DNA of 64,000 nt from Halopelagius fulvigenes (lineage in GTDB: Archaea; Halobacteriota; Halobacteria; Halobacteriales; Haloferacaceae). A program made the translations under genes and the position numbers. Of this stretch, positions 43,011 to 50,807 are shown in pieces. The notes beneath the pieces are model-generated. The model saw only the letters and a list, made by a program, of their open reading frames with translations, did not search any database and was not told the origin of the DNA. Every line of letters begins with the position of its first letter. The stretch's first letter is position 1. The stretch covers positions 1,054,001-1,118,000 of the forward strand of contig NZ_JBHSXH010000015.1 of the NCBI RefSeq assembly GCF_042662625.1. Reading direction: 5' to 3'.

Positions 43011-43292
43011 ATGCAGATGCCACGCCGGTTCAACACGTACTGTCCCCACTGTAAAGCGCACGAGGAACACGAAGTCGAGAAGGTCCGCTCGGGCCGTCAG
43101 ACCGGGATGAAGTGGGCCGCCCGTCAGGAGAAGCGCGGCGAGTCCACCATCGGGAACGCGGGGAAGTTCTCGAAGGTGCCCGGTGGCGACAAGCCGACGA
43201 AGAAGACGCACCTGAAGTACATCTGCTCCGAGTGTGGGAAGGCCCACATGCGGAAGGGATGGCGCGCAGGCCGTCTGGAGTTCCAGGAGTAA
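43011..43292 (+). CDS. rpl44e: 50S ribosomal protein eL42 (L44e)
   Basis: A 93-residue zinc-binding ribosomal protein with CPHC (residues 11-14) and CSEC (73-76 region) knuckles and basic central loop. It binds near the E site of the large subunit. First gene of a translation operon; TATA-like element at 42970-42977 gives a leader of about ten bases. The start MQMPRRFNTYCPHC matches the family. Confidence 0.95.
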   Translation: MQMPRRFNTYCPHCKAHEEHEVEKVRSGRQTGMKWAARQEKRGESTIGNAGKFSKVPGGDKPTKKTHLKYICSECGKAHMRKGWRAGRLEFQE

Positions 43293-43295
43293 ACG

Positions 43296-43481
43296 ATGGC
43301 CGGAAACTACTATCTCGTCCAGTGCACCGACTGCGACAACGAACAGGTCGTCTTCGGTAAGGCATCGTCCGTCGTCAACTGCGCCGTCTGCGGCACCACG
43401 CTCGCCACCCCGACCGGCGGGAAGGCCGACATCCGCGGCGAAGTTGTCGACACCGTCGAACGTCGCACGACCGAGGCGTAA
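43296..43481 (+). CDS. rps27e: 30S ribosomal protein eS27
   Basis: A 61-residue small-subunit protein with a four-cysteine zinc finger CTDC...CAVC and the conserved TPTGGKADIRGEVVDTV tail. It follows rpl44e after 3 nt, as in most archaea. Confidence 0.95.
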   Translation: MAGNYYLVQCTDCDNEQVVFGKASSVVNCAVCGTTLATPTGGKADIRGEVVDTVERRTTEA

Positions 43482-43491
43482 GCTCCCCTCC

Positions 43492-43497
43492 GGAGGT
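43492..43497 (+). promoter_or_regulatory. Shine-Dalgarno site of the aIF2-alpha gene
   Basis: GGAGGT, 8 nt before the ATG at 43506. Such a strong site is unusual in this mostly leaderless window and fits an internal cistron of the ribosomal operon. Confidence 0.8.
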
Positions 43498-43505
43498 ATT
43501 TACAT

Positions 43506-44303
43506 ATGAAGTACAGCGGCTGGCCCGACAAAGGCGAACTCGTCGTGGGAAAAGTCGACGAAATCGCCGACTTCGGGGTCTTCATCGACCTCGAAGAGTA
43601 CGAGAACAAGCGCGGCCTCACCCACATCAGCGAGGTCGCCAGCGGCTGGATCAAGAACGTCCGCGACCACGTACGCGAGGGACAGACGGTGGTCGCGAAG
43701 GTGCTCGACGTCGACACAGGCTCTCAGCAGATAGACCTCTCTATCAAGGACGTCAACGAGCACCAGCGCAAAGAGAAGATCCAGGAGTGGAAAAACGAGC
43801 AGAAGGCGGACAAGTGGATGAGCATCGCCTTCGGCGAGGACGTCTCCGACGAGCAGTACAGCTCCGTCGCGAACGCCCTGCTCGCGGAGTACGAGACCCT
43901 GTACGACGGCTTCGAACAGGCGGCCATCCACGGCGCCGAAGCGCTCGAAGACGTCGATTTGGACGACGAGGAAGTCGAGGCGATAGTGGAGACGGCCCGT
44001 CAGAACGTCTCCGTCCCGTACGTCAACGTCACGGGGTACGTCGACCTTCGGTGTCCCGCCGGCGACGGCGTCGACGACATCAAGGAGGCGCTGAAAGCCG
44101 CCGAGGGGGAGGACATCCCCGAGGAGATAGAGCTCTCCGTCACGTACGTCGGGTCGCCCGAGTACCGAATCAAGGTGCGCGCGCCCGACTACAAGACGGC
44201 GGAGACGGCGCTCGAAGACGCCGCCGCGCGGGCGGCGGACTCCATCGAGGCGTCCGGCGGAACCGCGGAGTTCCACCGCGAACGCAACGAAGACGACGAG
44301 TAG
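43506..44303 (+). CDS. eif2a: Translation initiation factor aIF2 subunit alpha
   Basis: A 265-residue aIF2-alpha, part of the aIF2 heterotrimer that delivers initiator tRNA. N-terminal S1 (OB) domain: GWPDKGELVVGKVDEIADFGVFIDL with HISEVASGWIKNVRDHV; helical middle domain; C-terminal alpha/beta domain with YVDLRCPAGDGVDDIKEAL and APDYKTAE. Preceded by a good Shine-Dalgarno site. Followed after one base by nop10. Confidence 0.94.
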   Translation: MKYSGWPDKGELVVGKVDEIADFGVFIDLEEYENKRGLTHISEVASGWIKNVRDHVREGQTVVAKVLDVDTGSQQIDLSIKDVNEHQRKEKIQEWKNEQKADKWMSIAFGEDVSDEQYSSVANALLAEYETLYDGFEQAAIHGAEALEDVDLDDEEVEAIVETARQNVSVPYVNVTGYVDLRCPAGDGVDDIKEALKAAEGEDIPEEIELSVTYVGSPEYRIKVRAPDYKTAETALEDAAARAADSIEASGGTAEFHRERNEDDE

Positions 44304-44304
44304 G

Positions 44305-44484
44305 ATGAAGTCGGACATCCGGGTCTGCGGCGCGTGGCGCACTCGTCACGACCGCCCGGTGTACACGCTTTCTGCGGCCTGTCCCGACTGCGGCGCCGAC
44401 ACCGAAAACAGCGCGCCCGCGCCGTTCAACCCCGAAGACCCCTACGGAGAGTACCGACGGTCCTTTAAGCGAAGCGACCGGTAA
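44305..44484 (+). CDS. nop10: H/ACA RNP protein Nop10
   Basis: A 59-residue protein: CGAW...R..YTL, CPDCG and NSAPAPFNPEDPYGEYRR match Nop10, which with Cbf5 and Gar1 guides pseudouridylation of rRNA. The usual first zinc knuckle is reduced (one Cys pair remains), as in other archaeal halophile forms. One base after the aIF2-alpha stop. Confidence 0.93.
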   Translation: MKSDIRVCGAWRTRHDRPVYTLSAACPDCGADTENSAPAPFNPEDPYGEYRRSFKRSDR

Positions 44485-44491
44485 CACGGCT

Positions 44492-45250
44492 ATGAACGAA
44501 ATCGAAGTCGAGACGGTGGCGGACCCGGAACTCCGGGACCCCGTCCTCGTCGAAGGGCTTCCCGGGGTGGGGCACGTCGGCAAGCTCGCCGTCGAACATC
44601 TTCTCGAAGAGTTAGACAGCGAGCTCGTCCGCCGCGTGTACGCCGACGAGTTCCCGCCGCAGGTGTCTATCGACGACGACGGCGTCGCCGAACTGGCGAA
44701 CGCGGAGTTCTACGCCGTCGACGCGGGTGACCGCGATCTCCTCGTTCTGACGGGCGACCACCAAGCGCAGTCGAACTCGGGACATTACCACCTCACCGAC
44801 GCGTTCCTCGACGTCGCCGAGGAGTTCGGCGTCGAACGCGGGTTCGCCCTCGGCGGCGTGCCGACGGGCGAACTGGTGGACGACCCCGCCGTCCTCGGGG
44901 CGGTGACCCGCGAGGACGCGATAGCGCGACTGGAGGACGCGGGCGTGGAGTTCCGCGAGGACGAACCCGCGGGCGGAATCGTCGGCGTCAGCGGTCTGCT
45001 CCTCGGCCTCGGCGAACGGCGGGGACTCGACGTCGCCTGCCTCATGGGCGAGACCAGCGGCTACCTCGTGGACCCCACGAGCGCGCAGGCCGTCCTCGAA
45101 GTACTGGAGGAGGCCGCCGGCTTCGAGGTGGGGTACGACTCGCTGGAGGAACGCGCCGAGGAGATGAAGGAAGTCGTCGGGAAGATCCAGGAGATGCAGA
45201 ACCAACAGCAGGGGATGCCGACCGACGACGACCTGCGGTACATCGGCTGA
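44492..45250 (+). CDS. PAC2 family proteasome assembly chaperone homologue
   Basis: A 252-residue protein of the PAC2 (PbaB/proteasome assembly chaperone) family: LVEGLPGVGHVGKLAVEHL at residues 18-36 and GEFYAVD.../GDHQAQS, with a helical C-terminal tail and Met/Gln-rich end. In archaea these ATP-independent chaperones assist 20S proteasome alpha-ring formation. It is the last gene of the rpl44e-rps27e-eif2a-nop10 operon, 7 nt after nop10. Confidence 0.87.
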   Translation: MNEIEVETVADPELRDPVLVEGLPGVGHVGKLAVEHLLEELDSELVRRVYADEFPPQVSIDDDGVAELANAEFYAVDAGDRDLLVLTGDHQAQSNSGHYHLTDAFLDVAEEFGVERGFALGGVPTGELVDDPAVLGAVTREDAIARLEDAGVEFREDEPAGGIVGVSGLLLGLGERRGLDVACLMGETSGYLVDPTSAQAVLEVLEEAAGFEVGYDSLEERAEEMKEVVGKIQEMQNQQQGMPTDDDLRYIG

Positions 45251-45293
45251 ATCGTCGGTCGGTACCCGTCGAACGGGTCCGCGGCGCGAACCG

Positions 45294-45539
45294 TCACTCC
45301 GGGCGACCACTTCGACTTTTATCCCATCCGAGTCCTCGCAGTAGAGCGCGTAGTAGCCGCCGGCGAAGGGATGGCGGTCCTCGTACGACACGGTCGCGTC
45401 CGCGCGTTCTCTGACGCCCGCCGTGAGCGAATCGACCTGTTCGCGCGAGACGGCGTGGAACGCGAGACGGCGTGAACGCGAGGTAGTTCAGACCGGGGGT
45501 CCGGCGGTCGAAGGACTCGGGGTCGGCGTGGTCGTCCAT
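45294..45539 (-). pseudogene. Relic of a VOC (glyoxalase-fold) protein with two compensating frameshifts
   Basis: The first 21 codons read as a VOC module (FDRRTPGLNYLAF). A tandem duplication (17-bp and 16-bp copies at 45447-45463 and 45464-45479) then shifts the frame; removing one copy gives HAVSREQVDSL and YEDRHPFAGGYYALYCEDSD, a typical VOC C-terminal half. Near the end one C appears to be missing before the expected PE-stop (45294-45299), which restores the frame at the stop codon. Only about 80 residues remain, so the N-terminal half is absent too. A TATA-like element lies about 28 nt upstream of the ATG. Confidence 0.75.
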
Positions 45540-45621
45540 GGAAGGGGTGCAGGCGTGAACGCAAAAGAGCGCTCGGTCGGCGAACGCGGGCAGACGGGTT
45601 CGAGGGGACCGACGGTCCCGT

Positions 45622-45993
45622 TCAGTCCGCCCGTTCGAACTGCTGTGCGAGTTCGAGGCCCTGTTCGACCACCTCGGGTTCGACCGCGAGGCGAACCTCC
45701 TCGTCGTCGCTCTCGACGAGTCCCGCGCGTTCGAGCCCGGGGATGTGGACGTGGGTGAGCTCTATCTTCGCGTCCGTGGGCGACGCCGGTCGCTCGGGGA
45801 TACCGCCGTCGGCCAGTTCTTCCCGTCCGTCCTCGGAAACGAGCGCCGCGACCAACGTCTCGACGCTGGCCCGCGGCGCTTCGTCTTCGTCCGACGACGA
45901 CCGCTCGCAGAGCGTAGAGAGGACGATTCGTCGAGAGACGTCCGCGAAAGCGGCGAACCTATCGTCGACGCGGGGGTCAGAGCCGCAGTTCAT
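45622..45993 (-). CDS. Winged-helix regulator, DUF7344-like
   Basis: A 123-residue HTH protein: DRFAAFADVSRRIVLSTLCE (first helix), an acidic insert, then IELTHVHIPGLERAGLVESDDEEVRL as recognition helix and wing. A TATA element at 46018-46028 lies 30 nt before the ATG at 45991-45993, favouring this start over in-frame Mets upstream. Targets unknown. It resembles the regulator at 13893-14216. Confidence 0.75.
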   Translation of the reverse strand: MNCGSDPRVDDRFAAFADVSRRIVLSTLCERSSSDEDEAPRASVETLVAALVSEDGREELADGGIPERPASPTDAKIELTHVHIPGLERAGLVESDDEEVRLAVEPEVVEQGLELAQQFERAD

Positions 45994-46066
45994 ATAGGTT
46001 CCTTGAACTGTATGCGACATAAGTATCACCCCGGTAATCAGACGATGCAAACGAGAGGCTGAAAGT

Positions 46067-46966
46067 TCAAGCGACCACGATGTCGTCGTCGTCCGAGGGC
46101 GGGACGGCGAGCGTCCCGTCGAGGGCGGTGACCCCTCGTCCGCCGACGCGAACCCGTTCGCCCGCCCGGACGCGAATCCGGCCCGGCCTATCGACGAAGT
46201 GGCCCTGTTCGAAGACCATCTCCTCAGGCGTCTCGTCGAACGCGTTCGCCTGTCGGAGGTAGGCCCCGCACGCGCCGGCGGCGGTGCCGGTGGCCGGGTC
46301 CTCGGGGACGCCGATGCCGGGCGCGAACGCGCGGGCGTGAAGCGTCGCGTCGCCGTCGAGGACGTCGAAGGTGAACGCGTAGACGCCCGCGGCGTCGTAC
46401 TCGGCGGCGAGTTCCTCGACGGCGGCGAAGTCCGGGTCGGCGTTGCCGAGGTGTTCGAGGAAGTTGACCGGGACGACGAGGAAGGGGAGGCCCGTGGAGG
46501 CGACGGCGACGGGCGCGTCCTGTCCGATGTCGCGGAGGGCCTCGGGGTCGATGCCGAGGGCCGCGCCGAGGCGTTCGTACTCGACGTCGACCGGTTCGAC
46601 GCGCGCGGCGTTCTGCGTCATCCAGACGGTTCCGTCCGACTCGACTTCGACGTCGAGGGCGCCGACGTTCGTCTCGACGGTGTGGTCGCCGGCGTCGATA
46701 GCGCCCTCCTCGAACAGGTGGGCGTGGGCGGCGATGGTCGCGTGGCCGCAGAGGTCCACCTCCTGCGTCGGGGAGAAGTACCGGAGGCGTCGGTCCGCCG
46801 TCCCCGAGGGGAGGACGAACGCCGTCTCGCTAACCGCGAGTTCCCGGGCGACGGCGCGCATCTGCGACTCTGTCAGGTCCGACCCCTCGGGGACGACGCC
46901 GGCGGCGTTGCCCGATAGCGGTTCGTCGGCGAAGGCGTCCACGAGGAGGGTTCGACGCGTCTGCAT
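46067..46966 (-). CDS. PhzF family isomerase/epimerase
   Basis: A 299-residue PhzF-fold protein. The diaminopimelate-epimerase-like duplicated fold is marked by LLVDAFADEPLSGNAAGVV, the catalytic-Glu segment AVSETAFVL, CGHATIAAHAHLFEEG and EDPATGTAAGACGAYL. PhzF relatives catalyse proton-shift isomerisations; most archaeal members are uncharacterised. The ATG at 46964-46966 is the start of the conserved MQTRR. Substrate unknown. Confidence 0.88.
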   Translation of the reverse strand: MQTRRTLLVDAFADEPLSGNAAGVVPEGSDLTESQMRAVARELAVSETAFVLPSGTADRRLRYFSPTQEVDLCGHATIAAHAHLFEEGAIDAGDHTVETNVGALDVEVESDGTVWMTQNAARVEPVDVEYERLGAALGIDPEALRDIGQDAPVAVASTGLPFLVVPVNFLEHLGNADPDFAAVEELAAEYDAAGVYAFTFDVLDGDATLHARAFAPGIGVPEDPATGTAAGACGAYLRQANAFDETPEEMVFEQGHFVDRPGRIRVRAGERVRVGGRGVTALDGTLAVPPSDDDDIVVA

Positions 46967-47032
46967 GCAGGGGTCAAGGAACCTCCCTCTCATCAATCCC
47001 GGCGGTCGGACGGCGAGATGGAGGCGGCCGGC

Positions 47033-47200
47033 CTACGGGGAAGGCGGTCCGGCCGAGGGGGCCGGACTCGACGCCTTCCCCGCCTGCAGGTCCGCAGTGG
47101 TCGCACACGACGGACAACCGAACACGCGGCCGTCCTCGTCGCCGAACACTCTCACGAAATCCGGACTCACGAACTCGTCGCAGTTGTTGCAGGTGTGCAT
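47033..47200 (-). CDS. Small zinc-ribbon protein, DUF7563-like
   Basis: A 55-residue protein with CNNC (4-7) and CPSC (29-32) pairs around DFVRVFGDEDGRVFG, the pattern of small haloarchaeal CPxCG proteins. The C-terminus is Ala/Pro-rich. A TATA-like element at 47232-47241 lies about 37 nt upstream. Function unknown; zinc binding is inferred from the cysteines. Confidence 0.75.
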   Translation of the reverse strand: MHTCNNCDEFVSPDFVRVFGDEDGRVFGCPSCATTADLQAGKASSPAPSAGPPSP

Positions 47201-47369
47201 GGCGATCTATTCGGTAAGTTAACACATACCACGGTAGTATAAGAGTATCGATGGGATGGGCGGTCCGACGTCGAACGGCGAATCTCCGTGCGCTAGCGTA
47301 CCGAACCCGCGGCCAGACGGACACGTTAAAGGGGGACACCCGCCCTGTACGAACTGGTGAACGAAGTCC

Positions 47370-48077
47370 ATGGGCGACCTCCCCGACGAGTTTAACTGCA
47401 CCATCACGAACTGGGAGTACATCTACGGTCTCTGCCGGGACGTGAGCGACGCCGTGAAGGCGTCCGAGTTCGAACCGGACGTCATCGTCGCGTTGGCGCG
47501 CGGCGGGTGGTTCGCGGGGCGGTGCATCTGCGATTTCCTCGGGATGGACGACCTGACGAGCCTGAAGATGGAACACTACGTGGGGACGGCCCAGAAGTCG
47601 GGCGAACCCGAAGTCCGGTACCCGATGCCGGAGGGCAGCGTCGAGGGCAAAGACGTGCTCATCATCGACGACATCGCCGACACCGGGGGGTCCATCCACC
47701 ACGCCTACGAGTACGTGACCGACCGCAACGCGGGCGAGGTTCGGACCGCGACGCTCCAACTCCTGCAGACGAGCGAGTTCGATCCCGACTTCGTCGGCGA
47801 ACGCCTCGAAGAGTGGGCGTGGGTCGTCTACCCGTGGAACTTCATCGAGGACATGATAGACCTCGTCTCCGGCGTCATGGAGAAGGCCGACGAGGAGACG
47901 TTCGAGGTCGAGGACGTCCGACACTACCTCTCCGAGTACCACAACGTGGACCGAATCGAGATGGAGATAGCCCAACCGAACCGGATGGGCGAAGTCATGA
48001 GCGAGATGGAACGCCGCGGGTACGTCGAGACGGCGGACGACGGCGCGTGGCGACTCCTCGAAGACGACGACGCCTGA
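47370..48077 (+). CDS. Phosphoribosyltransferase with C-terminal winged-helix-like tail
   Basis: A 235-residue type I PRTase: VIVALARGGWFAGR (hood/entry), the 13-residue PRPP loop VLIIDDIADTGGSIHHAYE (about residues 96-114) and WVVYPW with the base-binding region. This matches hypoxanthine/xanthine-guanine PRTases of haloarchaea. The last 65 residues (EDVRHYLSEYHNV... to GRGYVETADDGAWRLL-like) look like a winged helix. It is followed after 7 nt by an HD-domain gene, so purine salvage and nucleotide disposal may be coupled. TATA-like element at 47323-47330. Confidence 0.85.
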   Translation: MGDLPDEFNCTITNWEYIYGLCRDVSDAVKASEFEPDVIVALARGGWFAGRCICDFLGMDDLTSLKMEHYVGTAQKSGEPEVRYPMPEGSVEGKDVLIIDDIADTGGSIHHAYEYVTDRNAGEVRTATLQLLQTSEFDPDFVGERLEEWAWVVYPWNFIEDMIDLVSGVMEKADEETFEVEDVRHYLSEYHNVDRIEMEIAQPNRMGEVMSEMERRGYVETADDGAWRLLEDDDA

Positions 48078-48084
48078 GGAACCC

Positions 48085-48723
48085 GTGTCTCCGACGGACC
48101 GCGAGTCGGATCTGGACGCCCTCCTCGAAACGTACGGCCTGAAGGACGAACGCCGCACCGGGTGGCAACTCCGCGACGTCTCCGACCCCGAGTCCGTCGC
48201 CGCCCACTCGTGGGGCGTCGCCCACCTCTGTCTCTGCTTCGCCGACCGCGCCGAGGGCGTAGACCCCGACAGAGCGGTGCGTCTGGCTGTCCTCCACGAC
48301 GCTGCGGAGGCCCGCACCGGCGACGCGGCGACGCGCGCGGACCCCGAGGCGGAGACGCCCGACCCCGAGGAGAAGGAACGCCGCGAACGCGCGGCGATAG
48401 CCGACCTCCTCGGCCCGTTCTCGGCTGACCTCCGCGACGCGTGGGAGGAGTACGAGGCGCGGGAGACGGAGACGGCCCGGTTCGTCAAGGACATGGACCT
48501 GTTGGACATGTGCCTGCAGGCGGTCGTCTACGAGAGGGATGGGCGGTACGACCCCGACGCCGAGAACCCGCACTTCGGGGCGTACGACCGGTTAGACGAG
48601 TTCTTCGCCACGGCGGAGCCGAGACTGCGGACCTCACTCGGGCGCGACCTGTTCGAGGCGGTTCGCGCGCGGTACGAGGCGGCGAAAGCCGAGCGAGACG
48701 AAGCGGACGGCGAACGGTCCTGA
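48085..48723 (+). CDS. HD domain phosphohydrolase (YfbR-like)
   Basis: A 212-residue HD-superfamily enzyme. VAAHSWGVAHLCLCFAD (first His), LAVLHDAAEARTGD (the His-Asp pair and following acidic residue) and KDMDLLDMCLQAVVYE (last Asp) are the metal-site motifs, in the order of 5'-deoxynucleotidases such as YfbR. GTG start at 48085, 8 nt after the PRTase stop. Likely dephosphorylates nucleoside monophosphates; substrate unproven. Confidence 0.85.
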   Translation: MSPTDRESDLDALLETYGLKDERRTGWQLRDVSDPESVAAHSWGVAHLCLCFADRAEGVDPDRAVRLAVLHDAAEARTGDAATRADPEAETPDPEEKERRERAAIADLLGPFSADLRDAWEEYEARETETARFVKDMDLLDMCLQAVVYERDGRYDPDAENPHFGAYDRLDEFFATAEPRLRTSLGRDLFEAVRARYEAAKAERDEADGERS

Positions 48724-48804
48724 ACCGTCTCGCGAGCGTCCGCTGACGCGGTAAGCCGCGCCGTCTCCGAAGCGTTTGAAGGGGCGGCGGGAGTCGGTTC
48801 CGGC

Positions 48805-49758
48805 GTGGCACTCCTCTCTATCTTCGCGACGGCGATTCTCCCCATCGTCACCGTGGGCGCGGTCGGGTTCGTCCTCGGGCGCGCGACGGACGTCGAGACG
48901 GACTCCATGAACACCGTCGTCGTCTACGTCCTCGCGCCGGCACTCGTCTTCCACAGCCTCGCCACCACCTCCCTCGCGCGTTCGACGCTCGTCGAAGTCG
49001 CCGTCGCCGTGACCGCCTACCACCTCGTGATGATTCTGCTCGCGGAGGGCGCGGGCCGCCTGTTCGGCGAACGCGACCCGCTTCTCAGCGCACTCGTCCT
49101 CGTCGCGGCGTTCCCGAACTCCGGTAACTACGGCATCCCCGTCTCGAACTTCGCGTTCGGGGCGACGGGCCGTTCGACGGCCGTGCTCTTCCTGTCGGTG
49201 CAGAGCGTCCTCATCTACACGCTCGGCGTCTACATCGCCTCCCGCGGCGGCGGAAACAGCGGGCTCGAAGGCGTGAAGCGCGTGTTCAAGATACCGCTCG
49301 TCTACGCCGTCGTCGCCGCCTTGCTGGCGCGGTGGGCGGGCGTCGTCCCCCCGGCGGGGTCGACGGCGATGGAGACGCTGAAACTCGTCGGCGACTCCTC
49401 GATTCCGCTGATGTTGCTCATCCTCGGCGTCCAACTGGCGAAGACGGACGTGGGGTCGACGCTCTCGGAAGTCGGCGTCGTGACGGTGCTGAAGATGGCC
49501 GCCGCGCCGGCGGTGGGCGTCGCCATCGCCCTCGTCGTCGGGTTCGCCGACCCGACCGTCGGTCGGACGTTCGTCTTGGAGTGCGCCATGCCCGCCGCGG
49601 TGACGCCCCTCATCCTCGTCGGCGAGTTCGCGGAGGGCGACGTGTCGGGCGTCCCCGTCGCCGAGTTCGTCTCCACCGCCGTCTTCGTGACGACGCTGGT
49701 CAGCGTTCCGACGCTGACGCTCACCATCGCACTGCTCGAATCGGGCGTCCTCCTGTAG
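48805..49758 (+). CDS. AEC family (auxin efflux carrier-like) transporter
   Basis: A 317-residue membrane protein with ten hydrophobic segments in two inverted 5-helix halves. Characteristic AEC features include the N-terminal VGAVGFVLGR, LAPALVF, AAFPNSGNYGIPVSNFAFG and SIPLMLLILGVQLAK. It would be a secondary transporter of small organic anions or solutes. GTG start at 48805; TATA-like element at 48772-48778, about 30 nt upstream. Substrate unknown. Confidence 0.87.
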   Translation: MALLSIFATAILPIVTVGAVGFVLGRATDVETDSMNTVVVYVLAPALVFHSLATTSLARSTLVEVAVAVTAYHLVMILLAEGAGRLFGERDPLLSALVLVAAFPNSGNYGIPVSNFAFGATGRSTAVLFLSVQSVLIYTLGVYIASRGGGNSGLEGVKRVFKIPLVYAVVAALLARWAGVVPPAGSTAMETLKLVGDSSIPLMLLILGVQLAKTDVGSTLSEVGVVTVLKMAAAPAVGVAIALVVGFADPTVGRTFVLECAMPAAVTPLILVGEFAEGDVSGVPVAEFVSTAVFVTTLVSVPTLTLTIALLESGVLL

Positions 49759-49862
49759 TCGCCCGTCCTCCGGTCCCCGTTCGTCGCCGCCCCGCCGCGC
49801 GCCGCCCTCCCGAACCCGTCGGAACTCGCCACGGTTTTGTTCCGACCGCCCGACGTTCGGGT

Positions 49863-50723
49863 ATGACCATCGGATTCATCGGCGGCAGCGGTATCTACGA
49901 GGCCCTGCCCCTGCAGGAGACGCGCGAAGTCGACGTCGAGACGCCCTACGGCGACCCCTCCGCGCCCGCCGTCGTCGGCGAGTTCGGCGACACCGGCCGC
50001 GAGATCGTCTTCCTCCCGCGGCACGGCCCGGACCACCAGCACTCGCCGACGACGCTCCCGTACCGCGCGAACATCTACGCCCTGAAGGAACTGGGCGTGA
50101 CCCACGTCATCGCCAGCAACGCCGTCGGCAGTCTGCGCGAGGACCTGCCGCCGCAGACCCTCGTGATCCCCGACCAGATATACGACCGGACGAAGCACCG
50201 CGACCTGACGTTCTTCGACGAGGGCGTCGTCGTCCACCAACCGTTCGCCGAACCGTACTGCCCGGAACTCGCCGACGTGATAGCCGACGCGGCGGAGGAG
50301 GCGGCGGACGCCGACGTGGTTCGCGGCGGGACGTACGTCTGCATCGAGGGGCCGCAGTACTCCACACGCGCCGAGAGCGAGTTCTACCGCGAACAGGGGT
50401 GGGACGTCATCGGGATGACGACCATCCCGGAGGCGAAACTCGCCCGCGAGGCGGAGATGTCCTACGCGACGGTGACGGGCGTCACCGACTACGACGTCTG
50501 GAAAGAGGACTCCGAGGTGACCCTCGAAGAGGTGTTGGAGAACGCCGCCGCCAACGAGACGGCCATCAAAGAGACGGTGGAGGCGGCCATCCGCGCCCTC
50601 CCCGAGGACCACGAGTGCGACTGCCACTCCTCGCTGGAGGGGACGATAAACACGCCCGACGACGCCATCTCCGAGGAGACGAAGGCGGACTTAGACCCCC
50701 TCATCGGCGAGTACGTCGACTAA
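49863..50723 (+). CDS. mtnP: 5'-methylthioadenosine phosphorylase
   Basis: A 286-residue MTA phosphorylase/PNP-family enzyme. GFIGGSGIYEALPL, FLPRHGPDHQHSPTTLPYRANIYAL, AVGSLRED, EGPQYSTRAES and IGMTTIPEAKLAREAEMSYA are the classical MTAP motifs; phosphate and purine sites are intact. It recycles 5'-methylthioadenosine from polyamine or SAM metabolism to adenine. TATA-like element at about 49832-49839, 28 nt before the ATG. Confidence 0.93.
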   Translation: MTIGFIGGSGIYEALPLQETREVDVETPYGDPSAPAVVGEFGDTGREIVFLPRHGPDHQHSPTTLPYRANIYALKELGVTHVIASNAVGSLREDLPPQTLVIPDQIYDRTKHRDLTFFDEGVVVHQPFAEPYCPELADVIADAAEEAADADVVRGGTYVCIEGPQYSTRAESEFYREQGWDVIGMTTIPEAKLAREAEMSYATVTGVTDYDVWKEDSEVTLEEVLENAAANETAIKETVEAAIRALPEDHECDCHSSLEGTINTPDDAISEETKADLDPLIGEYVD

Positions 50724-50756
50724 CGGTCGCCGGGGGCGTTCGGCGCGACGCGTCCG

Positions 50757-50802
50757 TTTAGGCAAACCAAAAGTAATTTAGCCCCGTTTAGGGTTGCCTA
50801 AA
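50757..50802 (+). promoter_or_regulatory. Iron-type operator and promoter of the binding-protein gene
   Basis: A perfect palindrome TTTAGG-GTTG-CCTAAA (50787-50802) and a half-matching copy (50757-50772) flank a TATA-like element at 50774-50780, about 31 nt before the ATG. The palindrome lies between TATA and start, where a DtxR-family iron repressor (Idr/SirR type) would block transcription. The motif matches the haloarchaeal iron box from memory. Confidence 0.75.
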
Positions 50803-50807
50803 ACGAC

